The position numbers were made by a program, and so were the translations under genes. Shown piece after piece: positions 32,899 to 42,106 of a stretch of DNA of 64,000 nt; within the stretch, counting starts at the first letter, position 1; each line of letters begins with the position of its first letter. Source of the stretch: Lewinellaceae bacterium (GTDB taxonomy: Bacteria; Bacteroidota; Bacteroidia; Chitinophagales; Saprospiraceae); assembly GCA_020636405.1 (NCBI GenBank), contig JACJXW010000004.1, forward strand, positions 310,001 through 374,000, written 5' to 3'. The notes beneath the pieces were generated by a model, which saw only the letters and a list, made by a program, of their open reading frames with translations, searched no databases and was not told the DNA's origin.

Positions 32899-35892
32899 CT
32901 ATCTTACTACGACAAAACGCGTGCCAGAAATGTCGCCTTCCACTTGCAGGAAGTAAGTGCCCGGCTGTAGATCGCTGATATCGAACGCTTTCTGATTCTG
33001 GCCGGCAGCCAGTTCCCATTCCTGGATCTGTACTACCTGGCCGAGCATGCTCACAATATGAGCCCGAACAGCCCGGTTTTCTTTTGATTCATACGTAACG
33101 GTGATCCGTTCTTTAGCTGGGTTGGGAAAGAGGTGCAATACTTCGCGCCCGGCAATACCTGCTACTTTTTTAGTGGATACGATACCAGATCCTGCGCGTG
33201 CGCCGACATTGACACAGAAATTCGTCGTCTCCTGGAACCCAAAGCTACTGCCTGCGGCCAGCACTGCTCCTCCGGCATCTTCCAGCACATAAGACCCCGT
33301 GCCGTAGTTGCAGCAAATCCCATCGCCATAAGAGTCGTAGATGATGAGGTCGTAGCAGCCGGTACTCAGACAGGCAGTTTGTACTACGGTTGCTCCATCC
33401 GGCTGGCTGCCGTAAGGGCCACCGGAAGCCACCACACTGCCGCTCGCATCGGTGATCTCCCAGTCTGTCTCCTCGGGGTAGTCATCCAGGATGATGGTCA
33501 GCGTTACGTCCGAACAACCGCCGCCGGCTTCGGTGGACAGCGCTATGTCGTCGATGGCCATATCGCCCTGCCAGGTCGTTCCGGTGGTGCCCACATAGCG
33601 AAGCTCTACCCCGTTGCCTGCAAAAGCGCTGAGGTCTATATTGGCGGCCAGCCAGGTATTGCCCTGGTTGCCGGAGCGCGACCATACAGTGGACCAGGTG
33701 CTGCTGCCCGCCTGCCGTACCTGTAGCTGCAAGCTGCCCATACTGGAGGCGCCATACATGTGGTAACGGAAGCTGAAGGCTGCATTGGTTGCCGAAGAGA
33801 GGTCGAAGCAGGGGCTGTTCAAAAGGGACACCTTGTTGGAATAGTTGGGGCTGGAAGATTCCGCATAGATGTACCAGTTGCCCTGGGCAGCGCTGCCGGG
33901 CCCGGTGCCCGAGGAAGGAGTGCTCCCGCTGTTGCGCGTCCAGTTGAAGTCGTCGCCACTGCCCTGTGTCCAATCACCAAGCCCACTCTCGAAGCTTTCG
34001 TTGTAGGGGAAAGAGGCAACGCCGCCGCTGCACCCGCCGCCACCCGCCGGCACGACTGTGATGTAGCCTGTTTTGGTTTCGGTATCGCTGCCGCTGGCAT
34101 TGGTTGCAGTCAGGCTCACATTATAAGTGCCTGCCGTATTGTAGGTGACGGTAGGATTCCGGGTGCTGCTCACTGCCGGGCTGCCGCCGGGGAAAGACCA
34201 GGACCAGGCGGTGGGGTTGTTGGCGGAGAGGTCGGAAAAGGTAAGGCTCTGCCCTTCGGTAATGGTGGTAGGTGCGGCACTGAAGTTGGCTACCGGAGGG
34301 GAGCTGTTACTCGCCGTGATTGTGATATCGTCGATGCAGATGTCGCCCTGCCAGGAATTACCTGTAATGCCGGAGAAGCGCAGGCGCAATCCACTTTCCC
34401 CTCCATAGTTTGAAAGCCCGACGCTGACACCGGCCCAGTCGCTACCCTGGCCGCCACTGCGCGACCATATTGTAGTCCAGCTGGTGCCATTGGTGCTGGC
34501 CTGCAGGGCGAGGGTGCCGGTGGCGTTGCCGAGCATATGGTACTGAAACCGGATCTCGGCAAAGCTTTTACCGGTAAGGTCGAAGCAGGGAGATTCCAGG
34601 ATTGCCCGTTTCTCGGGGTAATTCGGGCTGGAAGCTTCCATATACATGTAGAAAAAGCCTTCGGCGGCGGTTGAGGGCCCGGTGCCGGAAGAAGGCGTAC
34701 TTCCGGAGCGGTTCGTCCAGTCAAAATCATCGGCTGTACTTTGCACCCAGTTGCCTGCGCCGTTCTCGAAGCTTTCCGTGTAGGGGAAGGAACTGATGGT
34801 GGTGGAGCAGGTAGGGCCGCTGCCTCCCCCTGAGCAGGCGGTAGAGTTGACCAGGGACGCCCGGCGGGGGCTGTTGGCCATCACGGCCTGCATTCGGGCT
34901 TTCTGGCCGAGGGTAAAGATGTTCATACAGGCGTCATCGGTATAGTCCATATAATTGCGGACCATATCCGTGGAGCCGCAGGATACGTGGGTGGTGGGGC
35001 AGCCGTAATTGGCGTCATCCGATTCAGGCGTATCGGCACAGTAATCATCGATGCCGCATCCGCCGTCGCCCCAGATGTGCCGCAGCCCGAAAAAGTGGCC
35101 CACTTCGTGGGTAGCGGTGCGCCCCTGATTGTAGGTATTGCCCTGAGGGTTGGGGGCGGTGGTGCTGCCCACCGAGGTAGAAAGCAGTACGACTCCATCG
35201 GTATTGGCGGCGCCGCCGTTGCTGTTGAGTCCCGACAGGCCCGACTGGCTGGGGAATTGGGCGTACCCCAGAATACCGCAGTTGATATCCATTACCCAGA
35301 TATTAAAATACTGGTTGGGGTCCCACTGCGATTGAGGTTTGATGGTGCCTTCGATGTAAGCTTCATTGAAACTGCCGCCGGCGCCGCAGGTGCCGTAAGG
35401 CGGGGCTGTCCAGCCTTTGGTGTTGCGGTTGATGCGGTTGATGCCGGGCTCCGTCAGGGTGCTGCCGTCGGGAGCTACGGTAGCAGGACAGAATTCGATC
35501 TCGGAGTCTGCTCCAACCGGGTTGTTATTGTAACCGGAGGTGCCGAGGATGCGCCGGAAATCATTATTCAGCTGTTCGATCTGGGCGTTGACATAGATGG
35601 CGCTGAGGTTATCGCCCGTTCCAACAGCCTCGCCGTTGTGAATGATATGGAATACTACAGGCACGGTAAGGGTAACGGAGCGAAAGGCCGGTTGCTGCTC
35701 GTAGGACCTGACCCGCGGCGCCAGCCATTCTTCGAATTCTTCAAGCGTGCCGAGCCGGGGATGCTGCTCGCGCAGGTGCTGGTCGGCTTCCACGGTAAAG
35801 CAGCGAACGACATGCTGTGATTGGGCACTTAGTGTAAAGGCTACCAATAGAAATAGCAGCCCGGATAAGGGGAACTTCGTTTTTGAGATCAT
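32899..35892 (-). CDS. T9SS-secreted M43 (pappalysin-like) metalloprotease with MAM-like and PKD domains
   Basis: 997 residues. A signal peptide is followed by a short propeptide-like region and the M43 catalytic domain. Its zinc motif HEVGHFFGLRH lies at residues 262-272 and its Met-turn in NYMDYT about 50 residues on. Conserved cysteines follow (CGIDDYCADTPES). Then come a MAM-like jelly-roll (~370-525, FPYTESFENG), a PKD domain (~535-615, LTFSDLSANNPTAWSWSFPG), a second MAM-like copy (~620-775), a small beta domain (~790-900) and a T9SS type A sorting domain (LFPNPAKERITVTYES ... GTYFLQVEGD). Expected to be an extracellular or surface endopeptidase. The two MAM-like copies are clearly duplicated. 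Own terminator; monocistronic. Confidence 0.92.
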   Translation of the reverse strand: MISKTKFPLSGLLFLLVAFTLSAQSQHVVRCFTVEADQHLREQHPRLGTLEEFEEWLAPRVRSYEQQPAFRSVTLTVPVVFHIIHNGEAVGTGDNLSAIYVNAQIEQLNNDFRRILGTSGYNNNPVGADSEIEFCPATVAPDGSTLTEPGINRINRNTKGWTAPPYGTCGAGGSFNEAYIEGTIKPQSQWDPNQYFNIWVMDINCGILGYAQFPSQSGLSGLNSNGGAANTDGVVLLSTSVGSTTAPNPQGNTYNQGRTATHEVGHFFGLRHIWGDGGCGIDDYCADTPESDDANYGCPTTHVSCGSTDMVRNYMDYTDDACMNIFTLGQKARMQAVMANSPRRASLVNSTACSGGGSGPTCSTTISSFPYTESFENGAGNWVQSTADDFDWTNRSGSTPSSGTGPSTAAEGFFYMYMEASSPNYPEKRAILESPCFDLTGKSFAEIRFQYHMLGNATGTLALQASTNGTSWTTIWSRSGGQGSDWAGVSVGLSNYGGESGLRLRFSGITGNSWQGDICIDDITITASNSSPPVANFSAAPTTITEGQSLTFSDLSANNPTAWSWSFPGGSPAVSSTRNPTVTYNTAGTYNVSLTATNASGSDTETKTGYITVVPAGGGGCSGGVASFPYNESFESGLGDWTQGSGDDFNWTRNSGSTPSSGTGPGSAAQGNWYIYAESSSPNYSNKVSLLNSPCFDLSSATNAAFSFRYHMYGASSMGSLQLQVRQAGSSTWSTVWSRSGNQGNTWLAANIDLSAFAGNGVELRYVGTTGTTWQGDMAIDDIALSTEAGGGCSDVTLTIILDDYPEETDWEITDASGSVVASGGPYGSQPDGATVVQTACLSTGCYDLIIYDSYGDGICCNYGTGSYVLEDAGGAVLAAGSSFGFQETTNFCVNVGARAGSGIVSTKKVAGIAGREVLHLFPNPAKERITVTYESKENRAVRAHIVSMLGQVVQIQEWELAAGQNQKAFDISDLQPGTYFLQVEGDISGTRFVVVR

Positions 35893-35969
35893 GTCTAAAT
35901 CGATTTTTGGTACAATTCACAAAAAAAAACACTGGTTCAATGCCGCTGCAGATCAAGAACAGCAGCTCT

Positions 35970-36175
35970 TCAATAGATCTTCATAAATGGGGTATAGTGC
36001 GGCTGGAGATGGGTGAAATGCAAATGCATTTTATCGGTGAATACCGGTACATTGCGCACGGACATAATGCCGTTCTTACCTTGCAGTTCCCAATTGTTTT
36101 GATAGTTGCTAATATTCCCGGGCTGGATATACGGGTGAGGTTGAAATACCAAACTGAGGCCCAAAGCCCTTTGTT
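35970..36175 (-). pseudogene. Possible C-terminal gene remnant
   Basis: A minus-strand frame of ~68 codons ends at a stop at 35970 and is closed upstream by a stop just before an ICYEQRALGLSLVFQPHPY stretch, with no good start codon. Its composition (beta-rich, aromatic, no low complexity) reads more like protein than the other frames. No family is recognised, and it could be chance. Confidence 0.25.
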
Positions 36176-36312
36176 CATAACAAATTTACGCTTATATTTT
36201 ATTTTTCAAAACAAAGAAAGGATAGAAATGAAGAAGAAGATAAATTGAATCGCCCGAATTGAATGCGCTCTTAGGGTCCGGAGAAGAATAACTTCCCCAT
36301 TTGATACGGCCC

Positions 36313-36417
36313 TTTTTCCGCCGGGCTGCCCCGACACTGCGTGTGCGGGGTAGACTGTTGCTCGATCGGTCACTTAGCGCTGCTAGGCTCCCTCCTCGCG
36401 CCTTGCCCGGCGAAAAA
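36313..36417. repeat. Palindromic 105-base structured element
   Basis: TTTTTCCGCCGGGC (36313-36326) is mirrored by GCCCGGCGAAAAA (36405-36417), one bulged C. It encloses a second hairpin, CCCCGACAC paired with GTGTGCGGGG. This may be an extragenic palindrome or a folded RNA. Confidence 0.55.
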
Positions 36418-36486
36418 ATGACTCGCCTGAAATGAGGAACTTATTTTTCTCCGGCCCCTTAGGATTTTCAATTGCAAAACCTTTAC

Positions 36487-36494
36487 TAACTTTG
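36487..36494 (+). promoter_or_regulatory. -7 element TAACTTTG of the prolyl oligopeptidase gene
   Basis: Exact TAnnTTTG match 31 bases before the ATG at 36525. It lies inside an in-frame upstream extension, which supports the later start. Confidence 0.6.
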
Positions 36495-36524
36495 CATGCT
36501 ACCAAATCAAAACCATTTCCCCTC

Positions 36525-38642
36525 ATGAAACGTACCATTTTTCATCTGACACTGGCAATTGTATTCACGCTGACAAACATGAATGTTTCCAAAGCACAAT
36601 TTATTTTTCCTAAAACGGATATACACCATGAGGTAGATTCCATGCATGGCTACATGCTCACCGACCCTTATCGCTGGCTGGAGGACAAGAAAGACCCCAA
36701 GGTACAGCAGTGGAGCCGGGCTCAGCACGAGTCTACCCTCAGTTATATAAACGGCGCTTACCCTATGGTTCCCGGCCTGCGCGATGAAATACAGGCCTAC
36801 ATCGACCGGGACATCATCAGCCCTATGCAACTGGTCGCCGACCGGCAGTTCTTCACCATCCGGAAAAAGGGCGACAAGCAATCAAAGCTTTATACCCGCA
36901 TCGGCGAGCAGGATATCCTGTTGTTCGACCCGGAAAAACTCGACCCTTCCGGCAAAACCTCTATGACGGGCAGAGACTTCACCCAGAAGGCGGACAGGGT
37001 GGCCGTTGGCGTACAGTCGAAAGGAGCGGAGATCAGCACCTACTATATAATAGATACCAAGACGGGAAAAGTGCTGGGCGATCCGATCGAAGGGCTGCGC
37101 GGTTTTTCCTGGACGAAAGATGAACAACATGCCTACCTCTGGGTACGCACCCAGGAGATGATCGACCAGCAGAAGCCGGTGGAGGTCCGCCTCCACAAGA
37201 TCGGCAGCCCACGCAGCGAGGATAAGGCACTGCTCATTCCTCAGGATTCTAAAAACGTGGCCGGAGTATTCGATACGCGCTACAGCGACCTGACTTTCTT
37301 CAGCGAGGGCGATTTTTACGCCACTCATTCCCTGCGGATGAAGCCGATCGGGTCTGATGCCGAACCGGTTGAGATCTATTCTAACCAAAAATATCGGGCC
37401 ACGCCTAATGCCATTGGCGACAAGATCTACTTCTACACCAATCACGAGGCGCCCAATTTCAAACTCATGGTGGCCGACAAAAAACAGCCGGGGTTTGAAC
37501 ATTGGAAGGAACTCATCCCGGAAAGGAAAGAGATCGTCCTGGAAGATTATACCGTGACCGACGACTTCCTCCTTACTCAGGAAAAAAAGGACGTGCTGAG
37601 CCGCCTGCGCCTTTACACTCTCGACGGGAAATTCATCAAAGATATCGAAGCGCCGGAAGTCGGCAACATTTCCGGAGTGAACTTCAACCGCGACGTGAAC
37701 GCCGTTTTCGTGAGCCTGAGCACATTCACCAGCCCGGCCAAGATCTTCCGCCTCGACCCTTCGAAGCTGGCGGCCGAAGGCCTGGAATGGGAGCTTTTCT
37801 ACGAGCAGGAGGTACCCGTTGATACCAAGGACATCGAGGCCCGCATCGAATTTTTCCAGTCCAAGGACGGCGCCCGGGTGCCGATATTCATCGTACACAA
37901 GAAAGGCCTGAAGCTGGACGGTAACAATCCCACGCTGCTCTACGGATATGGAGGGTTCAACATCGGGATCTCTCCTTCCTTCGTGGGGCTTCGGGCCATG
38001 TTCATCAATCGCGGCGGGGTCTTTGCCGAGGTCGGGCTTCGCGGAGGCGATGAGTTCGGCGAGAAATGGCACGAAGACGGCATGCTGTTCAACAAGCAGA
38101 ATACCTTCGACGATTTCATCGCCGGAGCTGAATATATGATCCGGGAAGGTTATACCAACACCGGCCGGCTGGCCATGGAAGGCGGCAGCAATGGCGGGCT
38201 GCTGGTCGGCGCCGTGCTGACCCAGCGCCCCGACCTGTTCAAAACGGCCGTCTGCGCCGTGCCCCTGTTGGATATGATCCGCTATCACAAATTCCTGATC
38301 GCCCGCTACTGGATCCCGGAGTATGGCGACCCGGACAAAAAAGAAGACTTCCAGAATATCCTGCAGTACTCGCCTTATCACAACATCCGTATGGGCGTCA
38401 ACCATCCTACGACGCTGGTTATTGCCGGAGAGAACGACTCGAGGGTAGACCCACTGCACGCCAAGAAGTTTGTCGCCGCTTTACAGAATAACCCCGGGCA
38501 GGTTGATCCGGTGTTCCTCTATATCAACTACGACAGCGGACACGGATCCGGACAGTCGACGGACCAATTGATCGATTACTATGAGTTCCGGACGCGGTTT
38601 TTGTTGTATCAGCTCGGAATGGTGGAAGGGGAGGAGCGGTAA
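36525..38642 (+). CDS. Prolyl oligopeptidase family serine peptidase (S9A), exported
   Basis: 705 residues from the ATG at 36525, which opens a signal peptide ending SKAQ; the enzyme is therefore probably periplasmic. The N-terminal marker of S9A, DPYRWLEDKKDPKVQQW, is followed by a seven-bladed propeller. The alpha/beta hydrolase domain has GGFNIGISPSF, the nucleophile motif GGSNGGLLVGA (Ser), an Asp in ENDSRVDPLHAKKF and a His in DSGHGSG. These enzymes cut short peptides on the carboxyl side of proline. Transcribed alone from its own promoter and convergent with the serine hydrolase pair. Confidence 0.93.
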   Translation: MKRTIFHLTLAIVFTLTNMNVSKAQFIFPKTDIHHEVDSMHGYMLTDPYRWLEDKKDPKVQQWSRAQHESTLSYINGAYPMVPGLRDEIQAYIDRDIISPMQLVADRQFFTIRKKGDKQSKLYTRIGEQDILLFDPEKLDPSGKTSMTGRDFTQKADRVAVGVQSKGAEISTYYIIDTKTGKVLGDPIEGLRGFSWTKDEQHAYLWVRTQEMIDQQKPVEVRLHKIGSPRSEDKALLIPQDSKNVAGVFDTRYSDLTFFSEGDFYATHSLRMKPIGSDAEPVEIYSNQKYRATPNAIGDKIYFYTNHEAPNFKLMVADKKQPGFEHWKELIPERKEIVLEDYTVTDDFLLTQEKKDVLSRLRLYTLDGKFIKDIEAPEVGNISGVNFNRDVNAVFVSLSTFTSPAKIFRLDPSKLAAEGLEWELFYEQEVPVDTKDIEARIEFFQSKDGARVPIFIVHKKGLKLDGNNPTLLYGYGGFNIGISPSFVGLRAMFINRGGVFAEVGLRGGDEFGEKWHEDGMLFNKQNTFDDFIAGAEYMIREGYTNTGRLAMEGGSNGGLLVGAVLTQRPDLFKTAVCAVPLLDMIRYHKFLIARYWIPEYGDPDKKEDFQNILQYSPYHNIRMGVNHPTTLVIAGENDSRVDPLHAKKFVAALQNNPGQVDPVFLYINYDSGHGSGQSTDQLIDYYEFRTRFLLYQLGMVEGEER

Positions 38643-38656
38643 GGCGTTGCCTTACT

Positions 38657-40018
38657 TCACCGATAATAGTCCGCCATTTCCATCATCAACCCGTTTACCA
38701 GGCCGTACCAATTGTAGTGGCGGCCATTGGTGGTGAGTGCGATGGTCACTTCGTATTCAGGCAGGTACATCAGAATGGCGCGGTAGCCCATCAGCGCTCC
38801 GGTATGGCCCATGTGGATAATTCCGTTATTGTCCCACAGGCGCATGCCCAGGCCATAGTGGTCGCCGCCCACCGAATTGCCGATGTCCCTGATCATTTCC
38901 TGCAGGGAAGAGTCGCTGACCAGTTTTCCGGTGAATAGCGCATGGCCAAAACGGGCAACATCGCTGGGGGTGGAGACGATCGCTCCGGCAGCGCCTACCG
39001 CCGATTGGTGGTATTCATAGGCCCGGTCGTTTTCGGCGAGGCTGTCGATCTTATTGTGACGGGTACTGAAATCGTCGTAAAGGGTTTGTTTCAGGCCCAG
39101 CGGGCCGAAGATGTATTCCTGGTAGGCTTCCGCCAGGGGTTTTTCCAGTACTTTCTCGATGAGTTCTCCCAGCAGGTAAAAACCGGTGTTAGAATAAGCG
39201 TACCCCTCACCTGGCTGAAAGCGGGCCCGCCGGCGGGAGGCGAAGTAGTGGATATCATTGGGGGTCCAGGTGCGGTACTTCCAGTTGCCGCGGTAAAAGG
39301 AAGGATGGTTGAGGTGGTCAATAACGCCGGCAGTATGGCTGAGCAGCTGCCTGATGGTTACTTCTTTGGAATAGGGAAGGCCTGCAACCGGCAGGTGATC
39401 GTAAAGTTTATCGTCCAGTTGTAAGCGCCCTTCTTCCACCAGGCGGAGGATGAGGGCAGAGGTGAATAGTTTGGAAATGCTGGCCACCCGGAAGCGGTGG
39501 TTAGGGCTTAGGGGCTCTTTGTTCCAGGGGTTGCTCCGCCCCTGGGTTGAAGTGTGAAGGGCGCCATCGGGCGTAATGATGGCAGCGGAAACCCCAAGAA
39601 GGCCGGAGGTCTCTTCTTTATAGAGGCTGGCAAAGGATTCGTCAAGATGTTGTTTTACCGAATGGCCGTATTCAACATCCAGGCTGATCATTTTGGTGCG
39701 GACCACCCGGCCGTCATCTGCCTTTATGGTGATCACATATTCCCCTTTATCCGCCCGGCTCGGATTGCCATACAATTGTACCAGATAAGGATCGAAGGAT
39801 AACCATTCGGGGAGGTTGTGGGCGGTGATTTTCAGGATGTCATTATCAATATCTTCCACTTCGATATCCAGTTCGAAAGTAGATTCCGTAAAGGCCTGAA
39901 TATACGTGCCGGTAGGCTCCACAAAGATGGGAGGGGTATTAAAGGGGTCTGCGATCGCAATGATCAGGCTGGACAACGCCAGCACAAAGGCTACTAATGG
40001 CCACCGGGTGTGTTTCAT
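38657..40018 (-). CDS. Class C beta-lactamase-family serine hydrolase with N-terminal Ig-like domain
   Basis: 453 residues. A signal peptide without lipobox is followed by a putative-Ig/cadherin-like domain (~30-115, LPEWLSFDPYLVQLYGNPS) and the hydrolase domain. Catalytic motifs: Ser180-Ile-Ser-Lys183 in RVASISKLFTSAL, Tyr275-Ser-Asn277 in YAYSNTGF, and HTG in HMGHTGALMG. The family includes D-Ala-D-Ala peptidases, esterases and beta-lactamases; no substrate can be read. It is a close paralogue of the next gene, same orientation, ~165 bases apart, so a tandem duplication. Confidence 0.9.
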   Translation of the reverse strand: MKHTRWPLVAFVLALSSLIIAIADPFNTPPIFVEPTGTYIQAFTESTFELDIEVEDIDNDILKITAHNLPEWLSFDPYLVQLYGNPSRADKGEYVITIKADDGRVVRTKMISLDVEYGHSVKQHLDESFASLYKEETSGLLGVSAAIITPDGALHTSTQGRSNPWNKEPLSPNHRFRVASISKLFTSALILRLVEEGRLQLDDKLYDHLPVAGLPYSKEVTIRQLLSHTAGVIDHLNHPSFYRGNWKYRTWTPNDIHYFASRRRARFQPGEGYAYSNTGFYLLGELIEKVLEKPLAEAYQEYIFGPLGLKQTLYDDFSTRHNKIDSLAENDRAYEYHQSAVGAAGAIVSTPSDVARFGHALFTGKLVSDSSLQEMIRDIGNSVGGDHYGLGMRLWDNNGIIHMGHTGALMGYRAILMYLPEYEVTIALTTNGRHYNWYGLVNGLMMEMADYYR

Positions 40019-40183
40019 ATCGCCGCCAAGGTTTTCTAAAATCGAATTAACTGCAAAATACGGAGAGAATGGATCCCGAATTTTCCCAGAGACATATATA
40101 CGAAATAATTAACGCTGTTTATAACATTTAGTTACAAAATAATATCGGCCTTTACTCCGACTTTAACATTTTCAATCGTCCGT

Positions 40184-41548
40184 TCAATAAAATTGTACAA
40201 GGTCCACCAATAATCCATTCACCAGGCTGAACCACTGGCTGTGCGGGTCATTGGTGGCGAGGGTGATGCACAGCCCCTTGGCCGGCACATACATCAGGAT
40301 GGTACGGTAATCCATCAGCGCCCCGGTATGGCCGTGATGGATGATGCCATGGTCGTCCCACAGGCGGGTGCCCAGCCCATAATGGTCGCCACCCACGGCA
40401 AAGCCGTAGTCGGTGGTCATCTGCTCCAGGGAGGCGGGGCTGAGAAAATCCCCTCCGTAAACGGCCTGTCCAAACCGGGCGACGTCGGCAGGAGTGGAAA
40501 CTATTGCTCCGGCGGCTCCTACTGCGGAAAGGTGGTACTCGTAGGCACGCTCGTTTTCCGCCAACTCGGCAATGTGGGCAATGCGGTTGCTGAAGTCATC
40601 GTACAAGGTTCGTTCCAGCCCCAGCGGCTCGAAAATCCATTGTTGGAAAACCGTACGCAGCGATAACCCCGTCACTTTTTCAGCCAGGGCGCCCAGAATG
40701 TAAAAGCCGGTATTCGAATAGGCATAGGCGGTTCCGGGCTCGAACAAGGCGCCTTTTTGTACCGCGTAATCGAAGATGTCCTGATTGGTCCAGGTACGGG
40801 TCATCCAGCTTCCGGTGAAGAAATCGCTGCTGTTGAGATGGTCCACCACGCCCGCCGTGTGGTTCAGTAACTGGCGGATGGTAATGTCCTCTCCATACTC
40901 CAGCCCGGGAATGGGCAGGTAGTCGAACAGCTTATCGTCAAGGCCGAAATAACCTTCTTCCGCCAGGCGCAGGATCAAGGTGGCCGTGAATATCTTGGAT
41001 ACGCTTGCCATGCGGTACTGGTGGTTGGGGTTTACAGCGCCGTCACTAAAAGGGCTGTGCTTGCCGGCAGTGGAAGTGAACAGTTCTCCGTCCGGCGTCG
41101 ACACTGCCGCCGACACCCCCAGGATGCCAGTCGTGGCCAGATGGAAATATTGGAGCAGCTCCATGTCCAGTTTCTCCTGGAAAGAGAGGATCACCACAAC
41201 CCGGATGGAGAGCTTTCGGGAAACCTGCTCTTTTCCGTCATCGGCAATAATGGTGAGCTCCCGGGCGCCTTCATTTTGCCGGGAGGGCGTGCCCCTCAGC
41301 TTGCGGCTGCCGACATCGAAGGAAAGCCATCCGGGCAGGCCGGTTACCGTCACCACGACCTCATCGCCATCAATATCCTCCACCGGAACGGTGTAGGTGA
41401 ACAAGGAATCGGCATAGGCCAACACCTCCAGCGGCGTATCGATCTCGGGAAGGTGGTTGATGGGGCTTTCGGCCGGCTCTTTTGAACAGGAAGGGAGCAG
41501 GAAAACGGTAAGGAGTACCAGAGGCAAAACACGAAGGATAAAAACCAT
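40184..41548 (-). CDS. Class C beta-lactamase-family serine hydrolase, lipoprotein paralogue
   Basis: 454 residues from the ATG at 41548. The frame is open 63 codons further, but that part has no signal character, while 41548 opens a signal peptide with a lipobox (LLPSC). Domain order equals that of its neighbour: Ig-like region (LPGWLSFDVGSRKLRGTPS), then the SxxK motif in RMASVSKIFTATL, YSN in YAYSNTGFYILG, and HHGHTGALMD. Catalytic residues are intact. The two copies differ mainly in anchoring: this one is lipidated, the other is free in the periplasm. They may be partially redundant. Confidence 0.88.
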   Translation of the reverse strand: MVFILRVLPLVLLTVFLLPSCSKEPAESPINHLPEIDTPLEVLAYADSLFTYTVPVEDIDGDEVVVTVTGLPGWLSFDVGSRKLRGTPSRQNEGARELTIIADDGKEQVSRKLSIRVVVILSFQEKLDMELLQYFHLATTGILGVSAAVSTPDGELFTSTAGKHSPFSDGAVNPNHQYRMASVSKIFTATLILRLAEEGYFGLDDKLFDYLPIPGLEYGEDITIRQLLNHTAGVVDHLNSSDFFTGSWMTRTWTNQDIFDYAVQKGALFEPGTAYAYSNTGFYILGALAEKVTGLSLRTVFQQWIFEPLGLERTLYDDFSNRIAHIAELAENERAYEYHLSAVGAAGAIVSTPADVARFGQAVYGGDFLSPASLEQMTTDYGFAVGGDHYGLGTRLWDDHGIIHHGHTGALMDYRTILMYVPAKGLCITLATNDPHSQWFSLVNGLLVDLVQFY

Positions 41549-41676
41549 GCTGAAAGTTGAGTTTGGTTGTCGGTAAGATAGGTAGATTTTGGGAATCGTA
41601 ATAAGGGGAGCAGGGAAGTGGGGGAGAGGCGGGGCGGGAGAAAATATTGAGCGGGTTGTCAAAAACATTGCTTTAA

Positions 41677-41694
41677 TTTGTAGTGTTTTACAAA
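41677..41694. promoter_or_regulatory. Palindromic operator candidate TTTGTA-N6-TACAAA
   Basis: Six-base arms (41677-41682 and 41689-41694) overlap the end of a near-consensus -7 element (TAATTTG, 41674-41680) in front of the receptor cassette. The position and symmetry fit a repressor site, perhaps of a metalloregulator. The regulator itself is not identified. Confidence 0.4.
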
Positions 41695-41718
41695 CACACA
41701 AAAGGCTTTTTCTTTGAA

Positions 41719-42072
41719 GTGCTAAGCCGTCCAACATATCGCCTGCTGGGGAGCCTGTCCTTGCTCTTTCTCTTCCTGCTGCCTACCGGCCTAAGGGATG
41801 TTCACTTCCTATTGGAGCCCCACGGCCCGATATCCGCCTGTGAAGCCAGCGGTAATGACCAGCACCTCCACGGCGATGAGTTGAAACACCACGATTGTAC
41901 GCTTTGTCTTATCCATTACACCCAATTTCTGGAAGCGGATTCTCCTGTAGCCCGTACTTCCAGGCCTTCTCTCCGGGTGGAAGAACAATTCGAGTATTCC
42001 TTTTCCCACAGCCATCCTTCCCTCTCCCACATCCGGGAGCGGGGGCCGCCTTGTTTTACCTCCTTTTTGTAG
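41719..42072 (+). CDS. Small His/Cys-rich envelope protein upstream of a TonB receptor
   Basis: 117 residues if started at GTG 41719; a GTG at 41683 is in frame but overlaps the promoter. An N-terminal hydrophobic stretch (LLGSLSLLFLFLLPTGL) is a signal or anchor. It is followed by a histidine/cysteine-rich section (DQHLHGDELKHHDCTLCLIH) that looks metal-binding, and then a low-complexity tail. Similar small H-x-C-x-x-C proteins commonly precede metal-related TonB receptors in Bacteroidota. It ends 34 bases before the receptor start, so probably shares its transcript. Function inferred from pattern and position. Confidence 0.55.
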   Translation: MLSRPTYRLLGSLSLLFLFLLPTGLRDVHFLLEPHGPISACEASGNDQHLHGDELKHHDCTLCLIHYTQFLEADSPVARTSRPSLRVEEQFEYSFSHSHPSLSHIRERGPPCFTSFL

Positions 42073-42106
42073 TCATTGATTATCGAATTGAAAAGAAAGG
42101 TGGAAC

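Larger units (their letters stand above)
35893..36524. other. Gene-poor 0.6-kb region with a possible gene remnant and a palindromic element
   Basis: No intact gene is supported. The AT-rich half holds a minus-strand remnant (35970-36175). The GC-rich half holds a 105-base inverted-repeat structure (36313-36417) and, at its end, the promoter of the downstream peptidase gene. Confidence 0.5.
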
